This document shows, one piece after another, positions 22,984 through 31,693 of a stretch of DNA of 64,000 bases (its first letter is position 1; the number at the start of each line of letters is the position of its first letter). A program made the position numbers and the translations under genes. Source of the stretch: UBA4742 sp037138595 (GTDB lineage: Bacteria > Actinomycetota > Acidimicrobiia > Acidimicrobiales > Acidimicrobilacustridaceae); contig JBAXIB010000007.1 in assembly GCA_037138595.1 (NCBI GenBank), positions 1-64,000 of the forward strand, written 5' to 3'. The notes below the pieces were generated by a model, which was not told where the DNA came from, searched no databases, and was given only the letters and a program-made list of their open reading frames with translations.

Positions 22984-25842
22984 ATGGCCACCACCCTCGT
23001 CATCGTCGAGTCTCCCGCGAAAGCCAAGACAATCCAGCGTTTTCTCGATGAGTCGGACTCACTCGAGGGCGATTTCATCGTTGAGGCTTCGGTCGGTCAC
23101 ATTCGTGACCTCCCTGCCCGCGCCGCCGATGTCCCTGAGGTGAACAAGCGCCACTGGGAAATCCTCGGCATCGAGGTCGAAAACGATTTCAAGCCGCTGT
23201 ATGTGGTGAGTGCCGACAAACGCGATCGCATTCGTGACCTGAAGAAGTTAATGAAAGATGCCACTGAGCTCTACCTCGCAACTGATGAGGATCGCGAAGG
23301 TGAAGCTATTTCGTGGCACCTCCTCGAGGTTCTTAATCCGCCAACTTCGATGCCGGTCAAGCGCATGGTGTTTCACGAGATCACTCCGCAAGCGATTCGA
23401 TTGGCGATGGAAAATCCGCGCGATATCGACCGTCGATTGGTCGATGCACAAGAGGCTCGGCGACTTCTTGATCGCATCTACGGCTACGGCCCTTTAGCGA
23501 GCGCGGCGAGGCAAAAAGTCGGTCAGGGAACGACCGTCGGCCGAGTGCAAAGTGTCGCGACGCGAATCATCGTTGACCGTGAACGTGAGCGCATGGCATT
23601 TGTATCGGCGGGCTATTGGGACCTTGAAGGCGTGTTCGCTTCGGCCGCAGGAGCCGATGGTCCGGGACGCAACTTCTCGGCGACTTTGGTCAACCTTGAT
23701 GGCGTTCGTTTAGCCACAGGAAAAGATTTTGGTCAGGACGGCGTGCTGCGCGATGGCGTCGCGTTGCTTGATGGCTCACGCTCCGCGGTACTGGCGACTG
23801 CGCTTGCCGCTGACGACATCTCATTCGACGTTCGTTCAGTTGACCGAAAGCCTTACCGTCGACGGCCTGCCGCGCCGTTCACGACCTCGACGTTTCAGCA
23901 GGAAGCCGGACGCAAGCTTCGCCTTTCGGCATCGATGGCGATGCGATCGGCGCAAAGTCTCTATGAAGCTGGATACATCACCTATATGCGTACTGATTCG
24001 ACGACGCTGTCGGATACCGCGCTTAGCGCGGCTCGCCGCGAGATCACTGAGCGTTATGGCTCAGAGTTCATGTCTGATGCGCCTCGGACCTATGCCAGCA
24101 AGGTGAAAAATGCCCAAGAGGCTCATGAAGCGATTCGACCGGCTGGTGATTCGTTCCGTTCGCCCGAAGATGTGACCAAGGAGGTCAATGCGAACGATGC
24201 GAAGGTCTATGAGCTGATTTGGAAACGCACGATTGCTTCGCAGATGACCGATGCAACCGGTGAGACGGTGACCGTTCGGCTTGGCGCAAAAAACCCGACG
24301 CCCGAGCAACTGATTGATCTTGCCTTAGCTCCGACACCATCTGCCGGCACGTTCGTTTGGAACGACGTCGAGTTCGCTACGAGCGGAACGATTGTTTCTC
24401 ACCAAGGTTTCCGCTTGGCTTACGTCGTTGACCGTGACGAGGGAGACGACGCTGAGGAACAAGAGCGTCAACTACCCTCGTTGGATCAGGGCGATGTCGT
24501 CAACGCGAGCGACATCGTGGCCAATGGTCACGATACGCAACCGCCGGCGCGATTTACCGAGGCTTCTTTGGTGAAGCGGCTCGAGGAAATCGGAGTCGGT
24601 CGTCCATCGACGTATGCATCGACAATCAAGGTCATTCAAGATCGTGAATACGTTTGGAAGAAGGGCACCGCGTTGGTGCCGTCGTTTAAGGCATTCGCCG
24701 TCGTCAACCTTTTAGAGCAGCACTTTCCGGATTTGATTGACTACGAATTCACAGCCCGGATGGAAGACGGTCTCGACCAAATCGCCGGTGGCGATGAAGA
24801 ACTTGTCCCCTGGCTTTCCGAGTTTTACTTCGGTTCAGCCGACCGGAATGGTCAGCGAAGTGATGGTCTCAAAGACAAGGTTTCCTCGCGCCTTGCTGAC
24901 ATCGATGCGGCCGCGGTCAACGCCATCCCGATCGGTTTTGATGCCAGTGGCGTGCTGATAATCGCAAAGCCAGGGCGCGACAACAGTCCATACATTTCGC
25001 GGGGTGAAGACACTGCAAGTATCCCGGTTGGTCTGGCACCCGATGAGTTGACTGTCGAAAAGGCCATTGAGTTACTCGCTGCGCCTAAAGGCGGCAAGCC
25101 ATTGGGCAGTGATCCCGAGTCGGGCCTGACGATTTATGCGAAGTCAGGGCGGTTTGGCCCCTATGTGCAATTAGGAGAATTCGACGACGAAAGCGAAACC
25201 AAGCCAAAGATGGCGTCGTTGTTTTCGACGATGACCCTTGAACGCGTCACGCTCGCCGATGCGCTCGACCTTTTGTCATTGCCGCGTGTTGTAGGCGTCG
25301 ATCCAGCCGACGGTGTCGAGATAACTTCCCAGAATGGAAAGTTCGGTCCGTACCTTCAAAAGGTGTTGCCTGATGGAAAGAAAGACAGTCGAAGCCTGAC
25401 CAATGAAGAGCAGTTGCTCACCGTGTCGCTCGACGAAGCGCTGGTTGCATTTGCTCAGCCCAGATTGCGTCGAGGGCAGATGGCCAAGCCGCCGCTTCGC
25501 GAACTTGGTGTCGACGCAGTTAGCGGAAAGTCAATGGTTCTGAAGGACGGCCGGTTTGGTCCATATGTGACCGATGGTGAGACGAATGCTTCACTCCGAA
25601 AGTCAGACGACGTCGACACCATTACTGATGAACGTGCCTCCGAGCTGCTGCAAGATCGCCGTGACCGTGGCCCGGCTCCGAAAAAGACGGCCAAGCGATC
25701 AACGAAGAAATCAGTCAAGAAGGCTGCGAAGAAAACAACTAAGCAGGCCACCAAGAAGGCCTCCAAATCGCCGTCGGCCCCGAAACTTGGTGACGCGACC
25801 CCGACCGATCCGGGCCTGTCTCCGGATGATGAACCCTTCTAA
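22984..25842 (+). CDS. topA: DNA topoisomerase I
   Basis: 952 residues. Toprim domain: VIVESPAKAKTI and the acidic ATDEDREGE. Active-site Tyr in YITYMRTDST (about 332). Type IA core blocks RLLDRIYGYGPL, VGRVQSVATR, RFTEASLVKRLEEIGVGRPSTYASTI. The C terminus has no zinc fingers; it has repeats with the motif GRFGPYVQLGE, GKFGPYLQK and GRFGPYVTDGE, as in actinobacterial TopA, and then a Lys/Ala/Thr-rich tail (~50 residues, KKTAKRSTKKSVKKAAKK) suited to DNA clamping. It relaxes negative supercoils ahead of and behind replication and transcription. Confidence 0.97.
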   Translation: MATTLVIVESPAKAKTIQRFLDESDSLEGDFIVEASVGHIRDLPARAADVPEVNKRHWEILGIEVENDFKPLYVVSADKRDRIRDLKKLMKDATELYLATDEDREGEAISWHLLEVLNPPTSMPVKRMVFHEITPQAIRLAMENPRDIDRRLVDAQEARRLLDRIYGYGPLASAARQKVGQGTTVGRVQSVATRIIVDRERERMAFVSAGYWDLEGVFASAAGADGPGRNFSATLVNLDGVRLATGKDFGQDGVLRDGVALLDGSRSAVLATALAADDISFDVRSVDRKPYRRRPAAPFTTSTFQQEAGRKLRLSASMAMRSAQSLYEAGYITYMRTDSTTLSDTALSAARREITERYGSEFMSDAPRTYASKVKNAQEAHEAIRPAGDSFRSPEDVTKEVNANDAKVYELIWKRTIASQMTDATGETVTVRLGAKNPTPEQLIDLALAPTPSAGTFVWNDVEFATSGTIVSHQGFRLAYVVDRDEGDDAEEQERQLPSLDQGDVVNASDIVANGHDTQPPARFTEASLVKRLEEIGVGRPSTYASTIKVIQDREYVWKKGTALVPSFKAFAVVNLLEQHFPDLIDYEFTARMEDGLDQIAGGDEELVPWLSEFYFGSADRNGQRSDGLKDKVSSRLADIDAAAVNAIPIGFDASGVLIIAKPGRDNSPYISRGEDTASIPVGLAPDELTVEKAIELLAAPKGGKPLGSDPESGLTIYAKSGRFGPYVQLGEFDDESETKPKMASLFSTMTLERVTLADALDLLSLPRVVGVDPADGVEITSQNGKFGPYLQKVLPDGKKDSRSLTNEEQLLTVSLDEALVAFAQPRLRRGQMAKPPLRELGVDAVSGKSMVLKDGRFGPYVTDGETNASLRKSDDVDTITDERASELLQDRRDRGPAPKKTAKRSTKKSVKKAAKKTTKQATKKASKSPSAPKLGDATPTDPGLSPDDEPF

Positions 25843-25935
25843 ACAACTTCGGTCTGGGTACGCGAGCAATCGCAGTGATTTGGTGGACTATCCGGCAAGC
25901 TGCAGGCATCGCGTAAAGGCAGGGGCGAGCCGCTC

Positions 25936-25941
25936 TAACGT
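25936..25941 (+). promoter_or_regulatory. -10 element of a leaderless promoter for the MFS gene
   Basis: TAACGT followed by 8 bases and GTG at 25950. It suggests that the GTG, not an upstream TTG at 25941, is the start. Confidence 0.4.
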
Positions 25942-25949
25942 TGAATTCC

Positions 25950-27617
25950 GTGGCCGTGCTGCGCTCTAAGCAATCGTGGGACGACGAGAGCGAAGGTGAT
26001 GGTCAAGTAAGCCAGGCACGGACCATCGCGACGCCGACCGGACCCGAAGATATGGCCGCCGCGGTCGATCTGTTGGGCGAAGTTATTCACGATGTCAGCC
26101 AAGCGGGCGTTGCCCACTTGCACGTGGGCGATCACAGCAATGAACGCAGTACTGAACACAACTCCGAACACAGCTCCGAACAAACGGGCGAGCATTATCC
26201 CGATTCGCCAGTAGATCGCCCTGGTTGGCACGTTCGGCTGTTCGGTTCCCATGAGTTTTTTCGGTTATGGATCGTTCAGGTTGTTTCAGCAACCGGCGAC
26301 TGGCTGGGCTTTTCGGCAATCATCTTGCTGGCAGCTGACCTCGGGGGCAATGACGGGCCGGGTGCCGGGGCGGGCGCGATCAGTCTGGTGATGGCGGCGC
26401 GTATCGTCCCGGGGTTTTTCTTTGGGCCGATGGCGGGTGTTTTGGTGGACCGTTGGGATCGTAAGAAGGTGATGATCGCGTGCGATCTTGGTCGTGCCGC
26501 GGTCGTGGTGTGTTTGCCGTTTGTTCGCAATCTCGTGGGCCTGGTCGTCGCGTCGCTGGTGCTCGAAGTGCTCACGCTTTTGTGGTCGCCGGCCAAAGAA
26601 GCCAGCGTGCCGAATTTAGTACCTCCCGATCACCTGACAACCGCGAATTCATTGTCGCTCGCCGCGGCTTACGGAACGTTTCCATTCGCCTCGTTGCTAT
26701 TTGCGTTGTTGGCCGGTGCGTCAGCGTGGCTTGCATCAACGGCCGCGGTGCCGTTTTTGTCAGTCAACCAAATGGCGCTCGCGTTTTACGTCGACGGTGC
26801 AACGTTTGTGCTCGCGGCATTATTGATTCGAACACTTCCGATCGGTCGCCGTCGGGTGCCACAGACGATTCATGAATCCAAACCGTCGATGCGGGTGCGC
26901 TCGGCTCACGTGATGCAGGAATTGCGCGAAGGGTGGCATTACATCTTTTTGAATCACACCGTTCGCGCCGTCAACATTGGTCTTGCGACGGGCTTGATCG
27001 GCGGCGGAATGCTGATTCCACTTGGCGCCGTGTTTTCGACCGAGGTGTTGGGGGCCGGAGCAGCCGGGTATGGCATTTTCACTACGGCGCTGGGCTTCGG
27101 AGTGGCGATTGGCGCGGTAGGTGTTTCGGCGTTTCAGAAACGATTGCCTCAGGCGAAAGTTTTTATCGGATCGTTGCTGCTGGCTGGGGTGTTCCTCTTC
27201 GCCGCAGCATGCAGTTCGAACCTTGCCGCAGCAACCCTTTTTGTCGGTCTAATGGGTGTCACGGTTGGCCCAGTTTATGTCATGGGGTTTGTGCTGCTCC
27301 AACAAGAGGTGAATGACGATCTTCGAGGTCGGGTGTTCAGTTCGTTGAACACTCTGGTGCGATTCTGTGTTTTGGTATCGATGGTTGCTGGTCCGCTGCT
27401 GTCAGCAGTGCTGGGCGGGCTGTCGATGAAGTGGTTGGGCGGCACGATCAGCTTGGCCGGAGCCGAAATTGCTGTGCCAGGTGTCAGGCTGGCGCTTTGG
27501 CTTGCGGCGTTGATCATCGTGGCGGCTGGATTGTTAGCGTTGCTTTCTTTGCGGTCAGGCCAGCGTTCCGATGCATCGGTTGCCGGAACCCATCCTTCGC
27601 GTCGCGTGAAGACATGA
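25950..27617 (+). CDS. major facilitator superfamily exporter
   Basis: 555 residues from the GTG at 25950. Twelve hydrophobic segments follow an N-terminal hydrophilic part of ~95 residues; the first TM is near FFRLWIVQVVSATGDWLGFSAI. The motif-A-like loop GVLVDRWDRKKVMIACD lies between TM2 and TM3, typical of EntS/MFS_3 efflux proteins. The N-terminal part contains a short repetitive stretch rich in Ser, Glu and His (STEHNSEHSSEQTGEH). The stop overlaps the ATG of tmk. Efflux of a small molecule is likely; the substrate is unknown. Confidence 0.85.
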   Translation: MAVLRSKQSWDDESEGDGQVSQARTIATPTGPEDMAAAVDLLGEVIHDVSQAGVAHLHVGDHSNERSTEHNSEHSSEQTGEHYPDSPVDRPGWHVRLFGSHEFFRLWIVQVVSATGDWLGFSAIILLAADLGGNDGPGAGAGAISLVMAARIVPGFFFGPMAGVLVDRWDRKKVMIACDLGRAAVVVCLPFVRNLVGLVVASLVLEVLTLLWSPAKEASVPNLVPPDHLTTANSLSLAAAYGTFPFASLLFALLAGASAWLASTAAVPFLSVNQMALAFYVDGATFVLAALLIRTLPIGRRRVPQTIHESKPSMRVRSAHVMQELREGWHYIFLNHTVRAVNIGLATGLIGGGMLIPLGAVFSTEVLGAGAAGYGIFTTALGFGVAIGAVGVSAFQKRLPQAKVFIGSLLLAGVFLFAAACSSNLAAATLFVGLMGVTVGPVYVMGFVLLQQEVNDDLRGRVFSSLNTLVRFCVLVSMVAGPLLSAVLGGLSMKWLGGTISLAGAEIAVPGVRLALWLAALIIVAAGLLALLSLRSGQRSDASVAGTHPSRRVKT

Positions 27618-28255
27618 TCAACACGCAGAGCGGTGGCGGTGAGTTGAGGCGTGGTTGGTTCATAGCGTTTGAGGGCGGCGAAGGTTGCGGCAAGTCAACC
27701 CAGTCGGCATTGCTTGCCAATCGGATCGATGGCGTTTTGACGCGCGAACCAGGTGGCACCGACATTGGCATTCGGCTTCGTACGTTGCTGCTTGATCCGG
27801 CCACCGAGCAACTCGCTCCGCGGGCCGAAGCACTGCTGATGGCTGCTGACCGAGCCCAACACATGGCGCAAGTCGTGGCACCAGCACTTGCAGCAGGTCG
27901 AATGGTGGTGTCCGATCGATCGGCGTTTAGTTCGCTGGCGTATCAAGGTTTTGGTCGTGGAATGTCCCTCGATGAGATTCGCTCGATTTCCGATTGGGCC
28001 GCCGATGGTATTTGGCCAGACGTCGTGTTGCTGCTCGATGTGCCGGCGGCCAAATCTGCCGAGCGCTTAGGTACGGGTCTAGATCGGATGGAGCGCTTAG
28101 GCGACGAGTTTCACGAGCGTGTCCGGCGAGGGTTTCATTCGATGGCGGATGCTGATCCAGACCGGTGGGTTGTCATTGATGGGAGTGGTTCGAAATCGGC
28201 CGTTGAGTCGTCGGTACGCGCAGCGCTTCGGGAGCGGCTACAACTCCCATTGTGA
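27614..28255 (+). CDS. tmk: thymidylate kinase
   Basis: 213 residues. It phosphorylates dTMP to dTDP for DNA synthesis. The P-loop is FEGGEGCGKSTQ; the DR(Y/S) substrate motif is VVSDRSAFSSLAYQG; LTREPGGTDIG is the Arg-containing loop; LDVPAAKSAERL is the lid area. I start at the ATG at 27614, which makes an ATGA overlap with the MFS gene. holB follows with a 4-base overlap, a common actinobacterial pairing. Confidence 0.95.
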   Translation: MINTQSGGGELRRGWFIAFEGGEGCGKSTQSALLANRIDGVLTREPGGTDIGIRLRTLLLDPATEQLAPRAEALLMAADRAQHMAQVVAPALAAGRMVVSDRSAFSSLAYQGFGRGMSLDEIRSISDWAADGIWPDVVLLLDVPAAKSAERLGTGLDRMERLGDEFHERVRRGFHSMADADPDRWVVIDGSGSKSAVESSVRAALRERLQLPL

Positions 28256-29328
28256 GTTTTGTTTCGGTGTCTGAGGTCGAGGAAACAGATCCGTGGTCGA
28301 CGATCGTCGGCCAAGGCGACGCTGTGACCCAATTGCGAGCCGCGAGCCGTGCGCCGGTGCACGCTTACCTTCTCGTCGGGCCGAGGGGGTCGGGCAAGCG
28401 CGCCTTGGCGGCTGCATTCGCCGCCGCATTGTTGAGTGAGCAGACAATTGGTGACGAGGCCGAACGGCATCGGCGGTTAGCAATCGCCGAACAACACCCC
28501 GACCTCGATGTCATTGAGCGTGAGGGCGCGTCGATAAACCGCGATCAGATCGAGCTCATTGTTCGACGGGCGGCGACCGCGCCCCTTGAGGGACAGCGAA
28601 AAGTGCTTGTGCTTGACGAGTTTCACCTGTTGTCGGGTGAGAACTCGGGCAAATTATTGAAGACAATCGAAGAGCCACCGGCAGGCACGTTCTTCGTTGT
28701 ATTGGCTGAATCTGTTCCGCCGACGCTGATTACGATCGCATCGCGTTGTGTCCGCATTGATCTTGGGCCGGTGGCGGCACCTTCAATTGCCGCGTGTCTT
28801 GAAAGCGAAGGCGTCAGTCGAGAGCTTGCCGACGAGGTAGCTGCCGCAGCCAATGGTGATCTTGGACGCGCACGGTTACTTGCCACCGACCCGCGCTTGG
28901 CCTTGCGTCGAGATGCTTGGGCGGCGGTGCCAGGGCAACTCGACGGCACCGGTACAACCGTCACGCGGCTCGTCGACGAACTGTTCGCCATGATTGAAGA
29001 TGCAGCCGGTCCACTTCGTGAACGCCAAGAACGCGAGATTGCCGCGCTGGACCTCCGCGTCACGCAGCTCGGCGAGCGAGGGTCTGGTCGAAAATCGCTC
29101 GAGGATGCCCACAAACGCGAGTTGCGTCGATTGCGAACCGACGAGATTCGTTTTGGCCTGTTGGTGTTATCTCGTCATTACCATTCCGAACTCGTGGTCA
29201 GCTCCAGGCCCGCGCCACTGGTGATTGCGTTGGCAGCGATTCAGGTGACGTCAGGTGGACTCGTGCGAAACCCCAACGAGTCGCTGCAACTCCAAGCCTT
29301 GTTTTTACGAATTGGTCGTGCGCACTAA
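28252..29328 (+). CDS. holB: DNA polymerase III, delta' subunit
   Basis: 358 residues from the GTG at 28252, overlapping the tmk stop. This clamp-loader subunit has AAA+ blocks: AYLLVGPRGSGKRALAAAFA (P-loop), VLVLDEFHLLSGENSGKLLKTIEEPPAGTFFVVLAE and TIASRCVRIDLG (sensor 1 and Arg-finger area). Cysteines of the usual zinc module are mostly missing, as in many actinobacterial delta' proteins. The C-terminal third is helical and variable (collar domain). Confidence 0.92.
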   Translation: MSFVSVSEVEETDPWSTIVGQGDAVTQLRAASRAPVHAYLLVGPRGSGKRALAAAFAAALLSEQTIGDEAERHRRLAIAEQHPDLDVIEREGASINRDQIELIVRRAATAPLEGQRKVLVLDEFHLLSGENSGKLLKTIEEPPAGTFFVVLAESVPPTLITIASRCVRIDLGPVAAPSIAACLESEGVSRELADEVAAAANGDLGRARLLATDPRLALRRDAWAAVPGQLDGTGTTVTRLVDELFAMIEDAAGPLRERQEREIAALDLRVTQLGERGSGRKSLEDAHKRELRRLRTDEIRFGLLVLSRHYHSELVVSSRPAPLVIALAAIQVTSGGLVRNPNESLQLQALFLRIGRAH

Positions 29329-29382
29329 GTGGTGCCGAAATGGTAGTTTTCGAACCTGTTCGACGGTCCAAAGTGTCTGACC

Positions 29383-29388
29383 TACGGT
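29383..29388 (+). promoter_or_regulatory. -10 element of a leaderless promoter for the AhpD-like gene
   Basis: TACGGT, 7 bases, then ATG at 29396. The same hexamer and spacing occur before the ECF sigma gene at 38071. Confidence 0.5.
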
Positions 29389-29395
29389 CAGCGTT

Positions 29396-29887
29396 ATGAC
29401 GTTGCGAATCGACCTGCCCGATGACCGAGAACCGATTGCATGGATTTGGGGCGAAGCTGTCCCAGAGATAGGAAACGCTGCAGCGCGCTATTCGGCGGCC
29501 GTGTACAACAATTCGACGTTGTCATTGCGCGAATTCGAATGTGCTCGTGCTCGTATCGCCCAGATAAATCACTGTGTGTTCTGCCTGGACTGGCGCACCG
29601 AGCGAGACGGCGAGCGGGTGGAGGAATCGATGTACGACCAGGTGGCGAACTGGCGTTACAGCAGTGACCTATCGAACCGCGAACAATTGGCCGCCGAGTA
29701 CGCAGAGCGGTTCGCGGTTGAACATCTGAGCCTCGATGCTGACGAGGTGTTTTGGACTCGAATGCGCAGTTCGTTTTCTGACACCGAGGTGTTGGAACTC
29801 TCGATGTCGATTGGATCGTGGATAGCATTTGGGCGCCTCAACCATGTGCTGGGAATCGACAGTGCATGCTCGCTACCGGCGCATTGA
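29396..29887 (+). CDS. carboxymuconolactone decarboxylase / AhpD-like protein
   Basis: 163 residues, all helical, in the CMD/AhpD fold. A redox CxxC lies in ARIAQINHCVFCLDWRTERDG, the position used by AhpD-type alkylhydroperoxidases. A later helix carries ELSMSIGSWIAFGRLNHVLG. It could reduce peroxides or protein disulfides, but many family members have other or unknown substrates. Leaderless -10 box upstream; 27 bases downstream is tRNA-Thr. Confidence 0.8.
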   Translation: MTLRIDLPDDREPIAWIWGEAVPEIGNAAARYSAAVYNNSTLSLREFECARARIAQINHCVFCLDWRTERDGERVEESMYDQVANWRYSSDLSNREQLAAEYAERFAVEHLSLDADEVFWTRMRSSFSDTEVLELSMSIGSWIAFGRLNHVLGIDSACSLPAH

Positions 29888-29914
29888 CCGTCCGCTGCTA
29901 ATCTGCGAACTCCC

Positions 29915-29987
29915 GCCCGGGTAGCTCAGTCGGTAGAGCAGCTCACTCGTAATGAGCAGGTCAGGAGTTCAATTCTCCTCTCGGGCT
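29915..29987 (+). tRNA. tRNA-Thr (anticodon CGT)
   Basis: A full cloverleaf folds by eye. Acceptor GCCCGGG pairs with CTCGGGC with one G-T, and the discriminator is T. D arm GCTC/GAGC with AGTCGGTA loop, anticodon stem GCTCA/TGAGC with loop CTCGTAA, variable AGGTC, T arm AGGAG/CTCCT with TTCAATT. The anticodon CGT reads ACG (Thr). CCA is not encoded. A TAATCT at 29899-29904 is a good -10 box for it. Confidence 0.97.
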
Positions 29988-30065
29988 CTCAACGTATTGA
30001 TGTAACCCCGGTCCTCCCCGTCAGAGCGGTTCGAGGCTAGGGCTGGTCGCAGCGTCGGACGGTGG

Positions 30066-30548
30066 TTAGCCGGTGAATGCGGGGGTCGCGGTGACTGCGG
30101 CGACATCAGCTGGGGATGCGGTTGTGGTCGGCGCAACAGTCGTGGTTGTAGGTATCGCGATCGGGATCGATTGCCACGCCGGAGATTGACTGTTCCCGCC
30201 GGCGGTGGTCGTGACCTGGGTTTGGTTGGTCCAGTTGGTATTCATTGCGTAGACCTCCCAGTCGCCGTCCCGGTTGCTGGCGAATGTGATTCGGGTGCCG
30301 TCCGGTGACCACGACGGATGCGTGCTGTATCCAGACGTCCCGAATGTGAGTTGGGTGTCGCCGGTGCCATCGGCATTGATTAACCAAATATTGTCGCAAT
30401 AACACGGCGACAAAGATTTGGAATACGCGATTTTGCCGTTGGTTCCAGGGAACTGACCGGCACCGGCGGGGGTAGTGCCCGACAGTGCGACGACACCGCC
30501 AAAAAGCGCGAAACCGGTAACAAGCGCGACCGTTCTAAAACGTTTCAA
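30066..30548 (-). CDS. exported TolB-like (PD40 repeat) protein, short
   Basis: 160 residues from the TTG at 30548, placed there because AAGGGG precedes it and a signal peptide follows (basic LKRFRT, then VALVTGFALFGGVVAL, and an Ala-rich cleavage region near PAGAGQFPG). The mature part has about two WD40-like/PD40 blades: GKIAYSKS with NIWLINADGTGDTQLT, and HPSWSPDGTRITFASNRDGDWEVYAMN. A Thr/Pro/Ala-rich tail ends the protein. TolB-like propellers need six or more blades, so this is either a fragment that pairs with others or a cut-down form. The decayed gene at 31694-32140 encodes the same motif. Confidence 0.65.
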   Translation of the reverse strand: MKRFRTVALVTGFALFGGVVALSGTTPAGAGQFPGTNGKIAYSKSLSPCYCDNIWLINADGTGDTQLTFGTSGYSTHPSWSPDGTRITFASNRDGDWEVYAMNTNWTNQTQVTTTAGGNSQSPAWQSIPIAIPTTTTVAPTTTASPADVAAVTATPAFTG

Positions 30549-30691
30549 TTGAACCCCTTGTGTTGCCTGCGAAAAAGATGCAGTCGCGAGCCCTAACCCG
30601 AAACCCGAATCGACCGTCGTTGTTCGCGGTTTCGGGTCGCGGTTGTCCGGTTTTGTAATGGCGGGTGAAATGTGCGAACCACCGGTGCGGG

Positions 30692-31561
30692 TTATGCCGT
30701 TTTTTCTAGGTTGTATTTGCGGGCAGCGACAAAGAGAAACGCGACGCCAGCCATCCCATAACAAACGGCGAGTGCCAGGAAGAAGTTTCTGTACGCGGCT
30801 GTGCCAGGTTGTGTCATGTCAGTGACAATGACTCTGGCTACATTGTCCAAGCCCAAAATCGCGGCGGCACCTACGCCAAGGCTGACTGTCCACCAGCCGA
30901 GCCGGTTGGTCAGGTGGTCGATATGGATGATGATGCCTAGCGCGACGAGCAACCAGCCGCCTCCACCAAATTTGAGCATGGGTGCAGCATGAAGGTGACC
31001 ATTTTCGATCCCCATGTTCCCCAAATATCGCACGCCGATCATGGCAAAGCCGACTGAACCAAGGGTGAGCGACGCGATCGAGGCATGGATGGGTTCGAGG
31101 AGCGCTTTCGGGTTGTTGCTGTCCGGCGCGGCTGCTCTAGCGGATTCAATCGATTTTTTGTGGGTGATGACCAACACCAGCGCTAACGCTGCGCACAAAA
31201 ACTCGATCCCACGAAGAGCCAGCGTGGTTTGCTGCCATCGCAGCGTGTCAAGTTTAAACATTCCAGGAAGCGCGGCGATTACCGCCGATGCCGACGCGAT
31301 GATTCCGAGCGTGACCGCGCCGATGCCGATCCGTTTGGCGAGGTGGTCAATGTGGGTGATGATCCCAATTGCCACAAAGAGCGCCCCAAAAAACGACAAC
31401 ACGTTCGCGAAACTTGAAGCGTTGAGCGACGGTTGATTCGATACCAATGCCCATCCGGTGCCCCAAACAATCAAACCGATCCCGGCGAACAACAATGAGA
31501 CATACGATGCATGGATAGGCGAGCGATCCATTGTCGGATCCGATACTGCTCTTTCAGTCAT
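30692..31561 (-). CDS. eight-segment membrane protein with internal duplication (HIDHL motif)
   Basis: 289 residues from the ATG at 31561. About eight hydrophobic segments fall into two halves of four that resemble each other: PIHASYVSLLFAGIGLIVWG against PIHASIASLTLGSVGFAMIG, and IGIITHIDHLAKRIGIGAVTLG against LGIIIHIDHLTNRLGWWTVSLG. The linker (~KKSIESARAAAPDSNNPKA) is polar. Conserved His and Asp in membrane-edge HIDHL could bind metal or protons. I do not recognise the family. It is upstream of, and in the same direction as, the TolB-like gene. Confidence 0.7.
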   Translation of the reverse strand: MTERAVSDPTMDRSPIHASYVSLLFAGIGLIVWGTGWALVSNQPSLNASSFANVLSFFGALFVAIGIITHIDHLAKRIGIGAVTLGIIASASAVIAALPGMFKLDTLRWQQTTLALRGIEFLCAALALVLVITHKKSIESARAAAPDSNNPKALLEPIHASIASLTLGSVGFAMIGVRYLGNMGIENGHLHAAPMLKFGGGGWLLVALGIIIHIDHLTNRLGWWTVSLGVGAAAILGLDNVARVIVTDMTQPGTAAYRNFFLALAVCYGMAGVAFLFVAARKYNLEKTA

Positions 31562-31693
31562 TATTCCCCTCAAAAGTGTTGGGCCGCCGCGATGACGAGC
31601 GGGGAGAAAATAGCAAAATCGAAGCTGTAACGCGATGACGTTGGCAGCCGAACAAGTCGGGGTCGACCGGCGGTGTTCGCGTTGACGTCTTTG

